64,000 bases of DNA from Phallus indusiatus (lineage: Eukaryota > Basidiomycota > Agaricomycetes > Phallales > Phallaceae): contig JAQFWX010000002.1 in assembly GCA_027605045.1 (NCBI GenBank), forward strand, positions 1,302,001-1,366,000. The letters run 5' to 3'. Position numbers and translations under genes: made by a program. This document shows positions 1 to 12,774 of the stretch, piece by piece. Under the pieces are notes generated by a model. That model worked only from the letters and a program-made list of their open reading frames with translations, had not been told where the DNA came from and ran no database searches. The stretch's first letter is position 1. Every line of letters begins with the position of its first letter.

Positions 1-452
1 GGATTGGACTACGACGCACGTTCGTCGGCCTGCGCGTTCCGTGTCTGCGGACCCGTATCTAACCTCTTCGAGGTTCAGTACCCGAAAATAAATATTTCAT
101 ATTACATGTCAGAATCAGGAACAAATGTTCGCAAACTATCTTTTCATCTCGTTCATGATGATATTTAAATTTCAGGAATGCCGAATTGCAGGAAGTCTTT
201 TTCTCTCGCGCGCGCTTTGTGTTTCGTGGTCACGGTGCTGTGTCAGTGGAGTCTGTTCAAGTCCTCCTTGCCACTGAGCTATTTAACTTCACATCCTTCT
301 ACCATTTTCCCTTCCGGTTCGGAAAAATCGAGTGCGATTATCGGTCGATCTTGTGGTCAAAGCGTGTCGCCTCGTAAAATCGTATTCTACCCGGCATTTG
401 AACCATTCACCTCACGACGTCTGAGCAAGATACTCAGGGGAAGATCAGATCA
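1..452. other. Upstream region of the first gene
   Basis: No coding segment is supported here. Short open frames around 178-456 overlap each other in different frames and lack splice-consistent continuation. The stretch is most simply the 5' leader and promoter of the gene starting at 453. Confidence 0.4.
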
Positions 453-3400
453 ATGACGCTTCCGATGCCACCATACACAGAGCGTAATCTCAGCGCCGAC
501 GACAACATTGACAACCACTTAGCAGACCAAGGACAAGGACGCCGAACGCCCCAACGTTCTCAGACGGCCAGTTCAACGGCTTCAGCCCCAAGGAATGTAG
601 GACGCGTCGAAACGGGTCTCACTTCAAAATACCCAGCGGCCGACTCTGTAAGTTGTACTATTATCTCAAAGACAAAGCCAGGCATGAGTCATGGCCCCAG
701 CATGCCACCTCCGCTACTTTTTTTTTCTATTCACTGTGGCACGTGCGCATATTATCAACATTTCAACGACCCTTCAGAAACGCAACCATTTAGCGATACT
801 AATTGAATTACGTTTTTATTTAGTTCGCAGAACGCCAGATTGTGCATTTTGCGATGGTCTTGGGCCGAAAATGGGCGTGTACTGAACCGGGGCACGAGAT
901 GTGTTTTACAGGGCAAAGAAAACACGTCCCACTAACAGACGATATGATCATGGCATGGGTTACGGCTTTAGTAAGTGGAGCAATTCTATTCATGACAGCG
1001 TCGCTGGCTGGTTTTTCGTTTTTCCGAATACTCACTCATCTTTCGCTTGAAATAGTGTAAGGGAGAAGCTACAACTTCCGTACCCCCATTTGATTTCTCC
1101 GAAGAAAGTGGTAGCGATTCGGATACCCAGCACCAGCAACAACAACTTCAAGCTTATCAGTCCGGTGACGACAGGGTTCTCACACCAAGCATATCAGCAA
1201 GTCCAGGTTCGATGGCACGATTAGAAATGACCTCTATGTCAACAAAACCAACTGTCTTGCCAAACGACTCTAGCGCTTTATTGCAGACTTCGAATCAACA
1301 CTCCAATCCATCAAAAACCACCAAAAAGTATCCTTCTTCACCTCAAGTGAGCGCCATATCGTCCGCGGCCTCACAGATTTCAACGATATCAAGGCTATCT
1401 TCTGTCTCGTCTTCGTCTTGGCACTCTGCAGCGACTGGAATGGCGTCGCTCGGCTCCACAGCTGCGACATCGACAAGTCAAAATGAGAATGTAACACCCT
1501 ATGCATCATCATCCAAAGGCGGAAGTACAGTTAAAATTTCAGGCCCTCATTCACCAGATTCTGAATATTCACCTTCGATATCAAGTATATCGAGTGTATC
1601 ACCGTCCCAGCGTTTTCCACAACCTCGCCTTTCTCTACCGCAGCCTCTTTCACCGCCTCCTGTCTCTGCTTTGCCCTCTCCACCGGGTCCTCGCTCGTCA
1701 AACCTTTTGTCGAGCGCGAGACCTGATTCACCCGTTCATTCATTAAACACGGAGTTCTCAGACAGGCTCAGCATTAGTTTGCACCAACTGCAACAGCAAC
1801 AACAAGAGCCTAGCCACCACACTCATCGTCAACAATACTTGGGCAACCCAACCTCTTCTAGTCCACATTCTGATTCTCCCCAGTCTCCTTTACCTCCTCG
1901 GCCACCACGCAGTCAAAACCGTCCTCACTCGCCCGAGATCACCACAAGACGTCTGGAACAACCCCGAACGCCTCCTCACTCCTCACCCCCATCGCAAACA
2001 ACATATACTTCGCCTCCACACATAACGCCAACAAGCTCAGGTCGATCAACCAGTGGCCTGCGGCTGCCCTTCGCCCGCGCCCAAACCTATCCTTCCCCGA
2101 CTACCTCTACTTCTCCGGCGTCAAGCTCCCAATCTCACCACATCAACTCGCCGTATCTGTACCCTTCGCAAGCGACACAGTTGATGTATGTACAAGAGGA
2201 AGAGAAGGATGTGCTTGAGCCGGATAGTTCCAATCAAAGATATGATGAAGGTGCAGCACATGGTAATCCAGATATCGAAGACGACGGCGAACCAGAGCAT
2301 ATTGCTAGTTCCCACGCTGACGATCATTCTTTCATACATGATCAGCACCCCGTCAGGCGAGGAAGCGACGGAAGGAGCGATAATGCGAGTCACGTTGGCG
2401 TCCACGACGACTCTGATCAAGGAAGTTATGTAGGGAGTCACGGAGTTCACGGAAACGAAGGACGCTCGATATGGTCACCTTACACATCGTTTCTTCCCTC
2501 AATTGTCACTACCCCTGGAGGTGGAAACAGTACGTACTCAATACAGGACCTAATAATTTCCAACCTTTTATTTTCTGACTGTCTTCCTCCTTTAGCTCAA
2601 CCGCCGTCCATTACATCAACAGTCAAAATCAAATGGATTGAAAGCGCTACTTTGACAAAACGTGCGAAAAACCATCTTAGCAAGATAAAAAAATGGAGAA
2701 AACGCGCCATTACGGTTGTGGTTGACGGGAGGTATAGCAAGCGTGGGAAGGAGGGTGCGCAAGTTGGGAATATTGAACGTAGCGCTGTGATTGAGATGAT
2801 TGGGGATGGACTTGAAATGGCTAGGTGCGTGATTGTGTTTCTGTCGTTGTCATAGTACTAGGCGAATTGTTGATGTGCTCCTCTATTAAGGCCATGTTAT
2901 CAACCACGAATTCATAAGCTGGGCTATGAACTCGGCAAGGAAATCCAGCAGTGGCTACAGACTTTCACGGATAACGACCCAGCCATACTATACAAGAAGG
3001 AGAACATATCTCTCCTCACAACAATACAAACATGTTTCCTTCCCATGTGCGTATGGCGTGCTTTCTTTTCCTAATCTTGCTTGCTAACCCGCTTTCATCG
3101 CTCCTTAGTCTTCTAATGCGTCTAGCCGAGCTCGAACCTCCGGCGGCAACACTCGCAAACAACCTGATAGTCTCCTTAACTAAGGTACCTTTATCTTTAC
3201 ATGAAAACGAGATACAGCCGCAACCAGATTCCGGAGCCCCACTGTTCACCAGTCCTCCAGCGAAAAATAATCGGGAACGCCCCTCGTCATCAGGCTCGAG
3301 ATCCCTTCCATCTTCAATTCCTCTTGTACCCCAACATCGCACGACCAGCATCTCGTCTATTGCTATTCACTTAGTTGCTCAGGAATTGGGCTCTGGGTCG

Positions 3401-4352
3401 CCTACCTGTCCGAGTCAACATTCATGGCTCGGTATGTCGCTATTGAAGATTGTAGAGATGTCAATGAAGATCCGGCATATCAGTATCGGGGAGATGGAGG
3501 ACATCAGAACTGTCGCGCGGAAGAGGGAAGGGTGTGTATTCAACCGCTTATTATCAGACTCATTCTAATTGTCTTTTTGGTAGGGAATATCCACGTGACG
3601 GTGCATCTTTCCCAGCTCTTGTTGACGCGCGATTTACTCGACCCTGGGAGGTGGCCTTGTTCGCTCTCTGCGCAACGGCTGATGTCCCGACTGCTTCCTT
3701 TTTCCGAGGAATGGTCCTAGGACCGATGGGCATTCCTGTGTTTATGAGGTCCCTCGACTCTTTGCTGTCACCGAAGATTGATATGGACGATGTGAAGTGG
3801 GAAGATGTTGGTCTTACACTTCGTGCCATCGCTTTCGTCTCGGAGCAGGCGTGGGTTGTTCAGGGTATGAGTGGTAGTAATGGGGGAAAGAGTGATAAAG
3901 TAGAAGCGATAGTCAAGGCCATTATGGGTGTATTTTGGTACGTGAAATAACCATTTATAGAATTGCCTCTATTCATTCTCTTTTCTAGGCGAGATATCCC
4001 AGAACGGTGGTTCAGCATCCGCTTTTGGGCAATGGACGCTGTGCGCAATATCACCTCACATCGTCCTCCACTAGTGAGACTATTAGCCGAAATCAAAGCC
4101 GACCAAGCATTCGTAACTCTGACACCCACATCATCTCTTTATCCTTCAGTCATCAATACGACCCGGATGATAAATGAAGCTGGAGAAAAGGTCAGAAACA
4201 AAATGCTTGAGGAGTACAGGAAAGAATCGGCCAAAAGAGCGCAGGAGATGGTCGAATATATCAGGATGTTCCATAGCGTCGGTGATGGTAAAATGAACGA
4301 CGGGAAGCATGTCGCATTGCAACCCGTTGCTATTGGTTTCGATGGTAGATAA
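453..4352 (+). CDS. Large Ser/Pro-rich protein of unknown function
   Basis: I do not recognise this family. The start is ATG 453. Exon 1 (453-647) ends at a GTAAGT donor, exon 2 is 824-970 and exon 3 starts at 1062; all three join in phase 0, which supports this start. The N-terminal ~550 residues are low complexity: rich in Ser, Pro, Gln and His, with a Q5 run and many SPP/PPRPP stretches, so probably disordered. After about 2.6 kb the composition becomes ordinary and globular (KIKWIESATLTKRAKNHLSK, later RPWEVALFALCATADVPTAS and RFWAMDAVRNITSHRP), with several short introns, ending at TAA 4352. The C-terminal half is helical and looks conserved. The 66-bp intron at 2530-2595 is a multiple of three and has no stop, so it could be retained in frame. 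Exon structure after 2.8 kb is approximate. An adaptor or scaffold role is only a guess from the disordered layout. Confidence 0.6.
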
Positions 4353-5284
4353 GGGAAAAGTGGGTACGGTATCTATAATGCTTATACATGTTTTGGATAA
4401 TTTTCTTTTATGGTCGACTCGCTGTACACTCTTTCATGCTTTTCTTCTTCCCCTAGGTTTTTTTACGCTCATTCCTTTCAACTCTGATGTTTTTCATCTG
4501 TCCTTCCTTTATCTCAAAATACCCTTTCTCTTATTTCATTCTCTCATATTATATTTAGAATTAACGGCATGTACTGTGGGATGTCTTGTGTTTGTATATT
4601 TGTGACAATTGTTGTTGTATCAGTGGATATGTGTTCAAAAATTCGGAGTCTTGTAGAACTATACTTATACCAACTTTAGATTGATTTTTCTTCATGATCA
4701 CGCAGATCATAAATTATGAATGATTGATTCTGAATGCTAACTTTTATCGTCGGGACACAGGCGCGTGCCAGGGCTCTGACGCTTATTACACTTGCGTTGG
4801 GAAAAGTTGCATTCGAGTTTGATAATGGAAGTGCGTGCTGGCTATCATGATGGCTCATTTTTGAATTATATCCTAGGTGACACGCATGCAGTCATTTTGA
4901 TTGAGAAGGACTGGGTTGCTACTCGCAATGCAGTTTCTTACAAAGAAATTAAGTACACGCCGTTGACCCAGCCTAAGTTCCAACGACTCAAGTGACCAGT
5001 CTCTGCGACTAGATCAACGGTCTCGTATAATATTGCTCAAAATGTGTCAAATGCAAGATTGCTCATCGTGATAGGCTGTTTAATAAGGGGAATCTCCTAA
5101 GAAAAATCACGGCACTTACATATCTTCTATATTACGATTCCAGACTTCGTACTTTCGTCATCATGATCGCACTGCTGAATTAATCGAAACTGGCGATTAG
5201 TGCTCACTCAGAATTTGCAACAATGTGAGATTGCGAAAGCAGTTTGTGAAGAATAAATTATGGTTTATGACGGTTAATGCACTC
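4353..5284. other. Convergent intergenic region
   Basis: This lies between the 3' end of the Ser/Pro-rich gene (+) and the 3' end of the MFS gene (-). It begins with a T-rich tract at about 4440-4560, which fits a 3' UTR. Short open frames near 4.7-5.0 kb on both strands show no family feature and no splice continuation. Confidence 0.4.
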
Positions 5285-7497
5285 TCAGATTAGTTGGCTG
5301 CCCTTTTGTCTGGCAACTGTGTACCTAACAAATAAGTAAAAAAATGCAGATGCGAGCACAATTGACTATGTGACGAGTCAAAGATCGATTTATGGGTCGA
5401 GCATAAGGGAAAAAATAAACTTTACCCCAGAAAAAGCTATCGCCTGTAACCACTTGAATGATGAACCGAGCAATGCTCCTTGCACAGGAGCGGATACAAG
5501 CAAACCCGGGCTTACGATAGCCATCGCAATACCGGTGCGTGGTCTATAGCAGATTGAATCAGAACAGTGTTACGTCAACGTTCACATCAATCAAAAAGTG
5601 AATTCCATGCGTACCCAACTTCTTGAGGGCTCGCAGCTAATGACGCTACTCCTGCCAACGTCAAGGAGAGCCCTGGGATCCGGGTTTGTTAATAGAATAC
5701 TTAACATCAGTGGATCCACTCACACGCTCCAGACATGATACCATACAGGATACTGACTATGATGAGAGAACCTGCATCTTTTCTAAAAAACATAAATACT
5801 AATCAATGAATGAAGAGAAAAAAATATATTTCTAGAAAGTGAAAGAGGCACGTACATGGCAAAGACAGCCCAAATTAAAGCACCAGTCGCAAAAGTAACT
5901 GGCACTTGAATATTCCAAAGTCCATATATGTCCGCCAAATAGTTACCAACAAGTCGACCGGGAATTCCCGATCCGTTAACGATAGCTAACTGGAAGTATG
6001 CTTAACGTTAGGTGTTGAATGGGGAAAAACAAAAAAGACCGGGATGTTACTGAATAAAATGCCAGCCGACTATCTATGCCATGTGTAGTGGCATATAGTT
6101 GCAAATAGACCACTTTCGGAATGGAGTCAGCATCAAGACTTTTGTTTGCTCATGAATTAGAGGAGTGCCACTTGCCTGGGAAGTACACTCCAATCATTGA
6201 CAATGTCGTACTACATGAAATTAAAAATAGTGCCGCAAAACGTCTGATTGAAACATTACCCAGCTATAAATGCAACGTATGTCCTGTCTTTAAAGAAAGC
6301 TTTTATGTCGGGTGAAGGTCCCGCAGGCCGAGAAACTGGACGTATCAAGATGTTTCCCGCTATCAAACAGCCAAGTCCAATATATGCGCTGGCACGAACA
6401 GCATCCCCAAATCCAATCCGCTGGATCAATCGACTTGAAAAAGTATTTTTATTATGGAATAAACGGAAGGCGGGTGCCTGATTTCAACCCACTTTAGCAC
6501 TGATTCGCACTCAAAGGTTAATAAATATTACACGTGGTGTGAACAAATTATAGAAGACCTAACTAATTGGGAAACAAACAGCCCCAGAGGCAATGCCGGT
6601 CAAAGCAGCACCGGTAGCCAAACTTCTTCTGCGCCTGAATCTTAGGCTGATAATGGTGGTTGCAGGCATGAACAAACAAGCCGCTCCTAACCCCATACCT
6701 ATTCCTTGACTCAGCAAGACCTGAAGTTGAGAACACATTAAAAAGCTGCGACACGACAAATGCATGCTCGCTGACCTGGTAGTACTTCATTGGCTTTGCT
6801 AACGAAAGCATGAACAATCTGCCATATTCGCCTCCAGGTCTCAACTTGATACGGGGTGATCGCAACTACTCACGAGAAAATGAATAAGCAAGATCCGAAT
6901 ATTAATACGATCCTGCTATGACCGGCGTTGAATAGTTTTCCTACAATGGGTGCACCCATGAAAGGAAGGGACAATTGAAGGCTGCCCATCCAGCTACCGA
7001 GAACATTATTAAGGATGTTTCCTGGCAATCAATCAACGGAAACCATACGCTATGCTGCTCGGACTTTGCTCCGGCAGAAACAAGCGGGCATAGAAATCTA
7101 ATCAGGATTCAGTATCGACATTTTCCAGGTGTCCGAGGCAGCCTTCCTTGGTATACTCCAAAAGAATATATATATCTAAAGCAATTTGTGTCATTCAAAT
7201 TTTCACAGTTCAAAAATAAAAACAATACCCCAGTGAACTAAACAGAATTAACCACCTGTAAAGATATGAGCGTGACTTAGGTATCCAAGTTTATAACCGT
7301 TGCATGCTTTGAACATACGAGCCTGCGACAGATAGCCATCCCCATAAACCACCATCTGGGGGTAAATCGGGCTGGTCAACACTAGCTATTGCGGCTTCGT
7401 TGTCGTCTTTTAGTGTTTTTTCTGAATTCGTGACAGAAAGCTCTTCCTTGTCATTATCACCGAAGCTTTGTAATGTATCGCCCATATTATCACGCAT
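5285..7497 (-). CDS. Monocarboxylate-permease-like MFS transporter
   Basis: This is a plasma-membrane MFS protein of the fungal monocarboxylate transporter (MCT) family. Pieces read in order on the minus strand: an acidic N-terminus from ATG 7497 (or 7485); the family opening PPDGGLWGWLSVAGSY; YIYSFGVYQ; FLPEQSPSSIAW joined by a ~50-bp intron to MGSLQLSLPFMGAPIVGKLF; FMLSLAKPMKYYQ joined to VLLSQGIGMGLGAACLFMPA; GFGDAVRASAYIGLGC; VYLQLYATTHGIDSRLAFYS; NGSGIPGRLVGNYLADIYGL; GIAMAIVSPGLLVSAPVQGA; and a basic tail VARQKGSQLI ending at 5285-5287. The whole MCT fold is therefore present in at least nine exons. One junction, after GVYQ near 7.15 kb, lacks an obvious GT donor. The gene is either alternatively spliced there or beginning to decay. 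Substrate cannot be predicted; many fungal members do not carry monocarboxylates. Confidence 0.75.
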
Positions 7498-10400
7498 TAT
7501 TGAGTCAAAGTCCAAGGAAGCAGGTGCGAACAGAATAAAGTGAAGATGACAGAAAAGACGCAGGTGAACTGTGGCCGCCAATCGACCAATGCAAGGAGAT
7601 GAGACCGCGTAATTGACAGATGGTGAGCTAGTTTTTGTATCAAACTTGCGTGATCAGAAATTCCACCAATCTTTTAGTTTGGTTAACTGCCGCACGAATC
7701 TGTCAGATGGATTATTTCCGATGATGGAACACAAGGGGTCGCTCTTGGGTCGAATTACATAAAGAGGAGGGAGGCATGACTGGAATATCCAATTAGGGTT
7801 ATTCAAACATTGATAATGACAACTTTCTTGCACCTCTCGGATCTGATCTGATCATGTAGGGCCCTCTGACAGGTTTCTTGGTATATGGGTCCATACGCTT
7901 GAATGGGGAATCTTGGATTGCGAGTGCTTGTGGCGTGTCAAACCATACAAGTTACTGTATTGACGTTGTCACAACAGAGCCTTCACCTCAGTACCGTCTA
8001 CGAATGTCAGGCTCTCGGGGGAGTGACGTTTGATTGTGGGCCTGCCCGATTTTTGTCGGAAGTTGATTAGTCATTCGGTCAATGCCACCAGCGCTGATGA
8101 ATCGCTGTTAATGTCCGCCACATTCGACCTGCTCGTCTCCTTTGCTTATTTAGTTGAAAGAAGGTACCCACTGTTCATCACTCATTAAACTGTCTTTAGG
8201 GGGCCGTCTTTAGGGTGACAATTACCGGATGTGGTCGGGAATAATATACGCAGATGCCATTACTAGGCACCTGCCAAATAACCAATGGAAGCAGTGTGAT
8301 TGATATACTGTGTCCACTTGTTTAGTTACATCGAAACCATGATGAGCGAGCCTTCGTGGGGATATAAAGCCATCTAAACACTTCTAAATACACAAAAGGC
8401 GCATCAGCCATAGTTCAATATACAAGTGATAACAACATACGCATGTGTATTACGTCGTGCTACTGAAAAGAAAAAGAAGGTAAAACACCTCCGTTACAAA
8501 GCAGTGCATATTCCGGCGCCGAAGGCAACCTCGGCCTCAGCCTAGCTCGCGCAGCTTCACCTATAGTTTATATGGGAGAGAAATTCCAAGTAAAAGATAA
8601 CGTACTGCATTCGTAAATTCTTTTTTTGGGCGCACGGACAATCAACAGTGATTGCAATCATATGACTCACATTCCGACCAGAAGCCCGATCAGACCTAGA
8701 CAAATAGCGGAGGTACTAGAGCTTGCTGACCAAAAAAAATCTTGATATGGATATCGTGCTTCGCATCCAATAAATATACTGACGAAGATGGGATCAATGT
8801 ATTGTAAAGTGCCAGACAAAACGAGTTTTTCAAATCAATCCTAAAACGCAGGGGCGGGTGGCAATCTTGCGTGCACGATTAAATAAGCCCATTGTATTCA
8901 AACGGAGGCGATGTGCTGAAATTCGCGTCCCAAGTTACTCTCGTTTTAGAGTGTGCTCGGAAGCAGCTGTCCGCGCTGAGGTTACAGTGAGTTACGCTTA
9001 ATGACGTCTTTCAAGTTACGTTACTGAATGAAAATGCCACGTGGTAGCAAAGTAAATTCACCGTAAAAAATGATAGACATACCCTCCGTTCCTTGTCAAA
9101 TCTGATCTACAGCATGATGCACTAGAAAACACGCCGAAGTCACACGCATGTCATACTCGCGTGCTATTTGTTTGAAACTTTATACTGACTTCGCACCGGC
9201 AGATAGTTTGTCCCAAGAAAGAATACTTCTTGCGATCTCGCTTTCATGGTGCCTCAAGCTTGAAGGCTTTTCAAGTTGATTCAAGTTACACGTGCACGTT
9301 ACATCAGCCCCTGTTACTGTCACGCGCTTTTTGCGACACACCGTCTGACTCACACACGATCGAGGAATTGCCTATGCATTTCTTAGGCTTACAAAATTGT
9401 TCCAAGTGGTCATTGCGACGATGGAACAACACGCTATCTGGCTGTTTCTCTTACCTTCACGTCGTCGCGTGCAAGCTATCTGTTTTAACATTCCCAGTTG
9501 CACGAGAAGATTATCACCCAAACTTTGCAATTGGTCATGCCAGGAACAGAAATTATATTACCAGTGGCTCACGAACAGCCCCCCAGCGTGTTCCATTCTC
9601 TAATCCATCACCAATAACCCTTTCGGCATTGCAATTTCCTTCAGTGTCACTGACGACGACGAGTTATTGAAGACACTGAGCGCGGAGAATATATAAAAAA
9701 TTTGCCTTGAAGCAATACAGCCGCAAAAAGAGCAAGGCAAGGAATGACTTTTCCCTGTAGCAAGCCCGCAAGAAAAGGAAATTTGTAACCAAAATCCAAT
9801 TCAACTCCGAGTCGAGATTAATAAGCAGAGCCAAAGTACTCGTGACGTTTCAACAACAGAACGATAAATCGCTTGGTCCAATTCCCCTATAGCCCATTCG
9901 TTTCACGCATGCGTTCATGCCGGACATGGTCCTTTCAATAGCCTGTCAAAATTAGCCCACCCCCTCCTGCTTAGCTCCTATTACGCGGCGTATACACAGC
10001 CGAACAAAGCTGTGTACCTTTTCCCCACTTTTCTCAGCGAATTCGTGCTACATATGTATGTAGCAAGGGTTTGATAAGATGATCGGTTCTACTACTCAGA
10101 ACCGGCTTTTGGAAAATCACAGTTGAAGCAATTGGGACCGTTGCATCTCATCCCGAGATGCACACTGGCAGACCCAGTGCTGGATCACGGCCTGGGAGCA
10201 GCCGAAGTGAAGGGAAATGGGTGGATGCTTGGGAAAAGCCAAAAGCACCCGGTTTATATAGGACAAAGTTGACCACTGGTCAGGTCCATAAGAGGGGACT
10301 GCGCATTATTCTTGTCCGATATTAGACCTCACCTTTAACGACTGGGCATATCCTGTGGACCTTTATTTTCAGTAAACAATAAACAAGGAGTCCCTCGATT

Positions 10401-11448
10401 TACGAGCCATCCCAAATCTGGACGATCGCAAAGAGTCCTGGATTTACGGACCATAAAGAACATAATTAGAACTACTCACAAGTTGTCTCGGCTGTTGACG
10501 ACGGACAAGCAATCAATCATCCGATCAGATATGTATGTATATCTCAAACACCCCGGAAGTGATGGATCGCCTGTTCTGGGCAATTTTTCTTCCTATCAAG
10601 TCAAGGCTTGATCTTTGGAGGCCCGAATCCATACGAATTACCAACGATTAGGCTTTGTTATCGGGGATTGCACCCGCATATTCCCATAACAGTCGTCTAT
10701 AGTGGAAAAACCAGATAGTAAGGCATTAGCACCCAGGTCAGCGAGACACAGCCGCCAAAGTGGTTAACTTCGTTTCACGTGGATATGGTTGACTATATGC
10801 TGGAAGCAGGCTTACGCACCTTAACTTGGTACGCTTCGGCTCAGTTCCTCTGTATATCTCACTGTTTTTGAGCGTAGCACCCGGTCTCCGGGATCTTTCT
10901 ACAGCCAAATGATTTGCTCCTGGCAAGTCAACTCGAATCTGACCGGAGGCACAGAAATGAACGGGGGCTCAGGAGAGACGACCCGAAATTTGCCTATGAA
11001 AAGCCATGTTGATTCACAGTGTGGATAGTATAGTGATGCTGCCGGACGCAAGCTAGCGCTCCCACAATGGAACCATGACTTGGAGGAAGCTTATATCGAG
11101 TTTCGTCAATATTCAACAAACAGCAGAGTTTGCCAGGTATTTGAATAAACCAAGTTCCGTGGATCTCTGTCATTTTATTTAATTTTAAAAAATCACAGGT
11201 ATCTTACCGGGTAATACACATCCAGCGAGGGATGATAATCAGTAAAAATTATGGATAATCGATTATGTATCATATCGGAAGGTTTGGTGCCATTTCGGTA
11301 TAAATATGTTTCTTTTTGGTGTGTCGTCAGCTTGCAATTGATGGTGTTTAAAACACAATGAAGCATGGCAAAATGATGCCACATCGGCGGTGATTTTGTA
11401 TTTAATCACGGACCCATCGATAGCACCATTCTCCCCCTAGTACGAGTC
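7498..11448. other. Gene-poor region of about 4 kb
   Basis: No full gene is supported. On the minus strand at about 8860-8530 two frames look weakly coding and there are good splice motifs (an acceptor CTATAG near 8560 and a GTGAGT donor near 8670), but no single open reading could be assembled. A 146-codon plus-strand frame at 9230-9670 has no recognisable feature. A small imperfect repeat lies near 10.4 kb. The region may hold old transposon or gene remnants; no terminal repeats or transposase motifs were seen. Confidence 0.4.
10385..10453. repeat. Two-copy imperfect direct repeat
   Basis: The unit reads AAGGAGTCCCTCGATTTACG followed by AGCCAT at 10385-10410. It recurs as AAAGAGTCCTGGATTTACGG followed by ACCAT at 10430-10453, a spacing of about 45 bp. 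It lies in the gene-poor stretch and no function is evident. Confidence 0.5.
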
Positions 11449-12774
11449 ATGCAGAAACGTTACGTCGTCGTCGGTCCTTCTATCCATTGTCCTTTTCATG
11501 TTGAAGCCCTAGAGTATATTCCAGCTCAATCGACGGTCAATGGCTACACACTCGTTCTACTCCACGCAATGAACCTACACAAAGAAACTTTTGACTCCTT
11601 TGTATCCGTTCTTCTGAGCGATACACAGACTTCGTCTTTGCACATCAGAGATGTCTGGTGCATCGGTACGCCCCTTGACTGTTGTTCAAGCACGGTTCGG
11701 ACCAATGCTATATTTTTTCAGATAACCCGAATTGCGGAAGAAGTTCATCTCTCAACCAAACACTCCTATCGACTGATGAATACAAATCTTACTGTATGGT
11801 TGTTCCGGTGTACATTTGTCAAGGCTTATAAAGTAGTGGCCTGATTAAATCTTACAGGGTCCGCTTCTGAGTATGCCAGAGCGGGTTATTCGTTTCTGTG
11901 TAGCGACAGCCACGGAGTCGATTTCAGCTCAAGGAAATTAATCGGGATGGCACATTCCGCGGGCACCTTAAGTTTGTCAGTATAATTTGGCACGGATATG
12001 CGTGTGCTGTTTGACGCGACATACGTAGGATGTTATTACACCAAATGAAACCATTTTCGGGGTTTCGTGCACTAATGCTTGTTGACCCAGTTATCTCTCC
12101 AAATGAAGAAATTTCGACCCCAACCCGTAACTTATTCATGCGGTTGGCGAAGACAAAGAAGGACAGCTGGCCCAATAGAGCTGGCGCTCGCGAGGAACTT
12201 CTAAAACATCCCGCTTACGTAGGGTGGGACCCAAGTCTCGTGGAATCATTCATTGTGAGTAGCGTTATTGAAAGTTGCGACACAGAAATAGATTTATAAT
12301 GAGAAAAATGCTAGAAACACGGATTACGTGAGATTGACGGTGAAGGAAGAGTTACCTTAGCATGCTCAAAGCACCAGGAAGAGGTCTAATTCTTTCTTCT
12401 TCTTTCTGTTCAAGGTACACTGACGTACATATATGACCAGGCTTTCTATTCAAAACCCGATGACTTCATAGGACCTCCCACAGATATCTTTGTGAACACG
12501 TGTCAGGAGGGTAAAATACCGATTCATCTCTTCTTGGCAGAAGACGATAAGGCATTCAGAGTTATAAAACCGTTTCAAATCGAATCCGTGAAAAGTCATG
12601 GTAGTTTCACCTGGATGAGAGGGGGACATATGGTACGTGTGTACCTTTTTAAATCCCACACAGATTTATTGGTTGCAAAAGTTGCCCCAACTTGGGCCTA
12701 AAATCCTTGCAGAGAAAGTAGCTCAAACGCTCTTGGCTATAGCTACGCGAGAAGAGAGTTTAGCCAAGTTATGA
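11449..12774 (+). CDS. Alpha/beta hydrolase
   Basis: This is a predicted serine hydrolase of the alpha/beta fold, in a fungal group that lacks a clear secretion signal. Start ATG 11449. Exon 1 carries GYTLVLLHAMNLHKETF, the beta-strand and oxyanion region. Short exons follow, then AGYSFLCSDSHGVDFSSRKL and the nucleophile elbow GMAHSAGT (G-x-x-x-S-x-G, Ser in the expected place). Later pieces are ALMLVDPVISPNEE, a lid region with many charged residues, IPIHLFLAEDDKAFR (acid residue) and WMRGGHM with the likely catalytic His. The tail KVAQTLLAIATREESLAKL reads to TGA 12772-12774 if the last acceptor is taken at 12714. The junction after the Ser motif (about 11.98-12.03 kb) does not join cleanly in phase with the obvious splice sites, so the model there is uncertain. 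Substrate unknown. Confidence 0.7.

Noticed and set aside
9230..9670. 146-codon plus-strand ORF
   Set aside because: Cys/Ser-rich sequence with no domain and no splice context, and another frame open inside it; chance is the simplest view.
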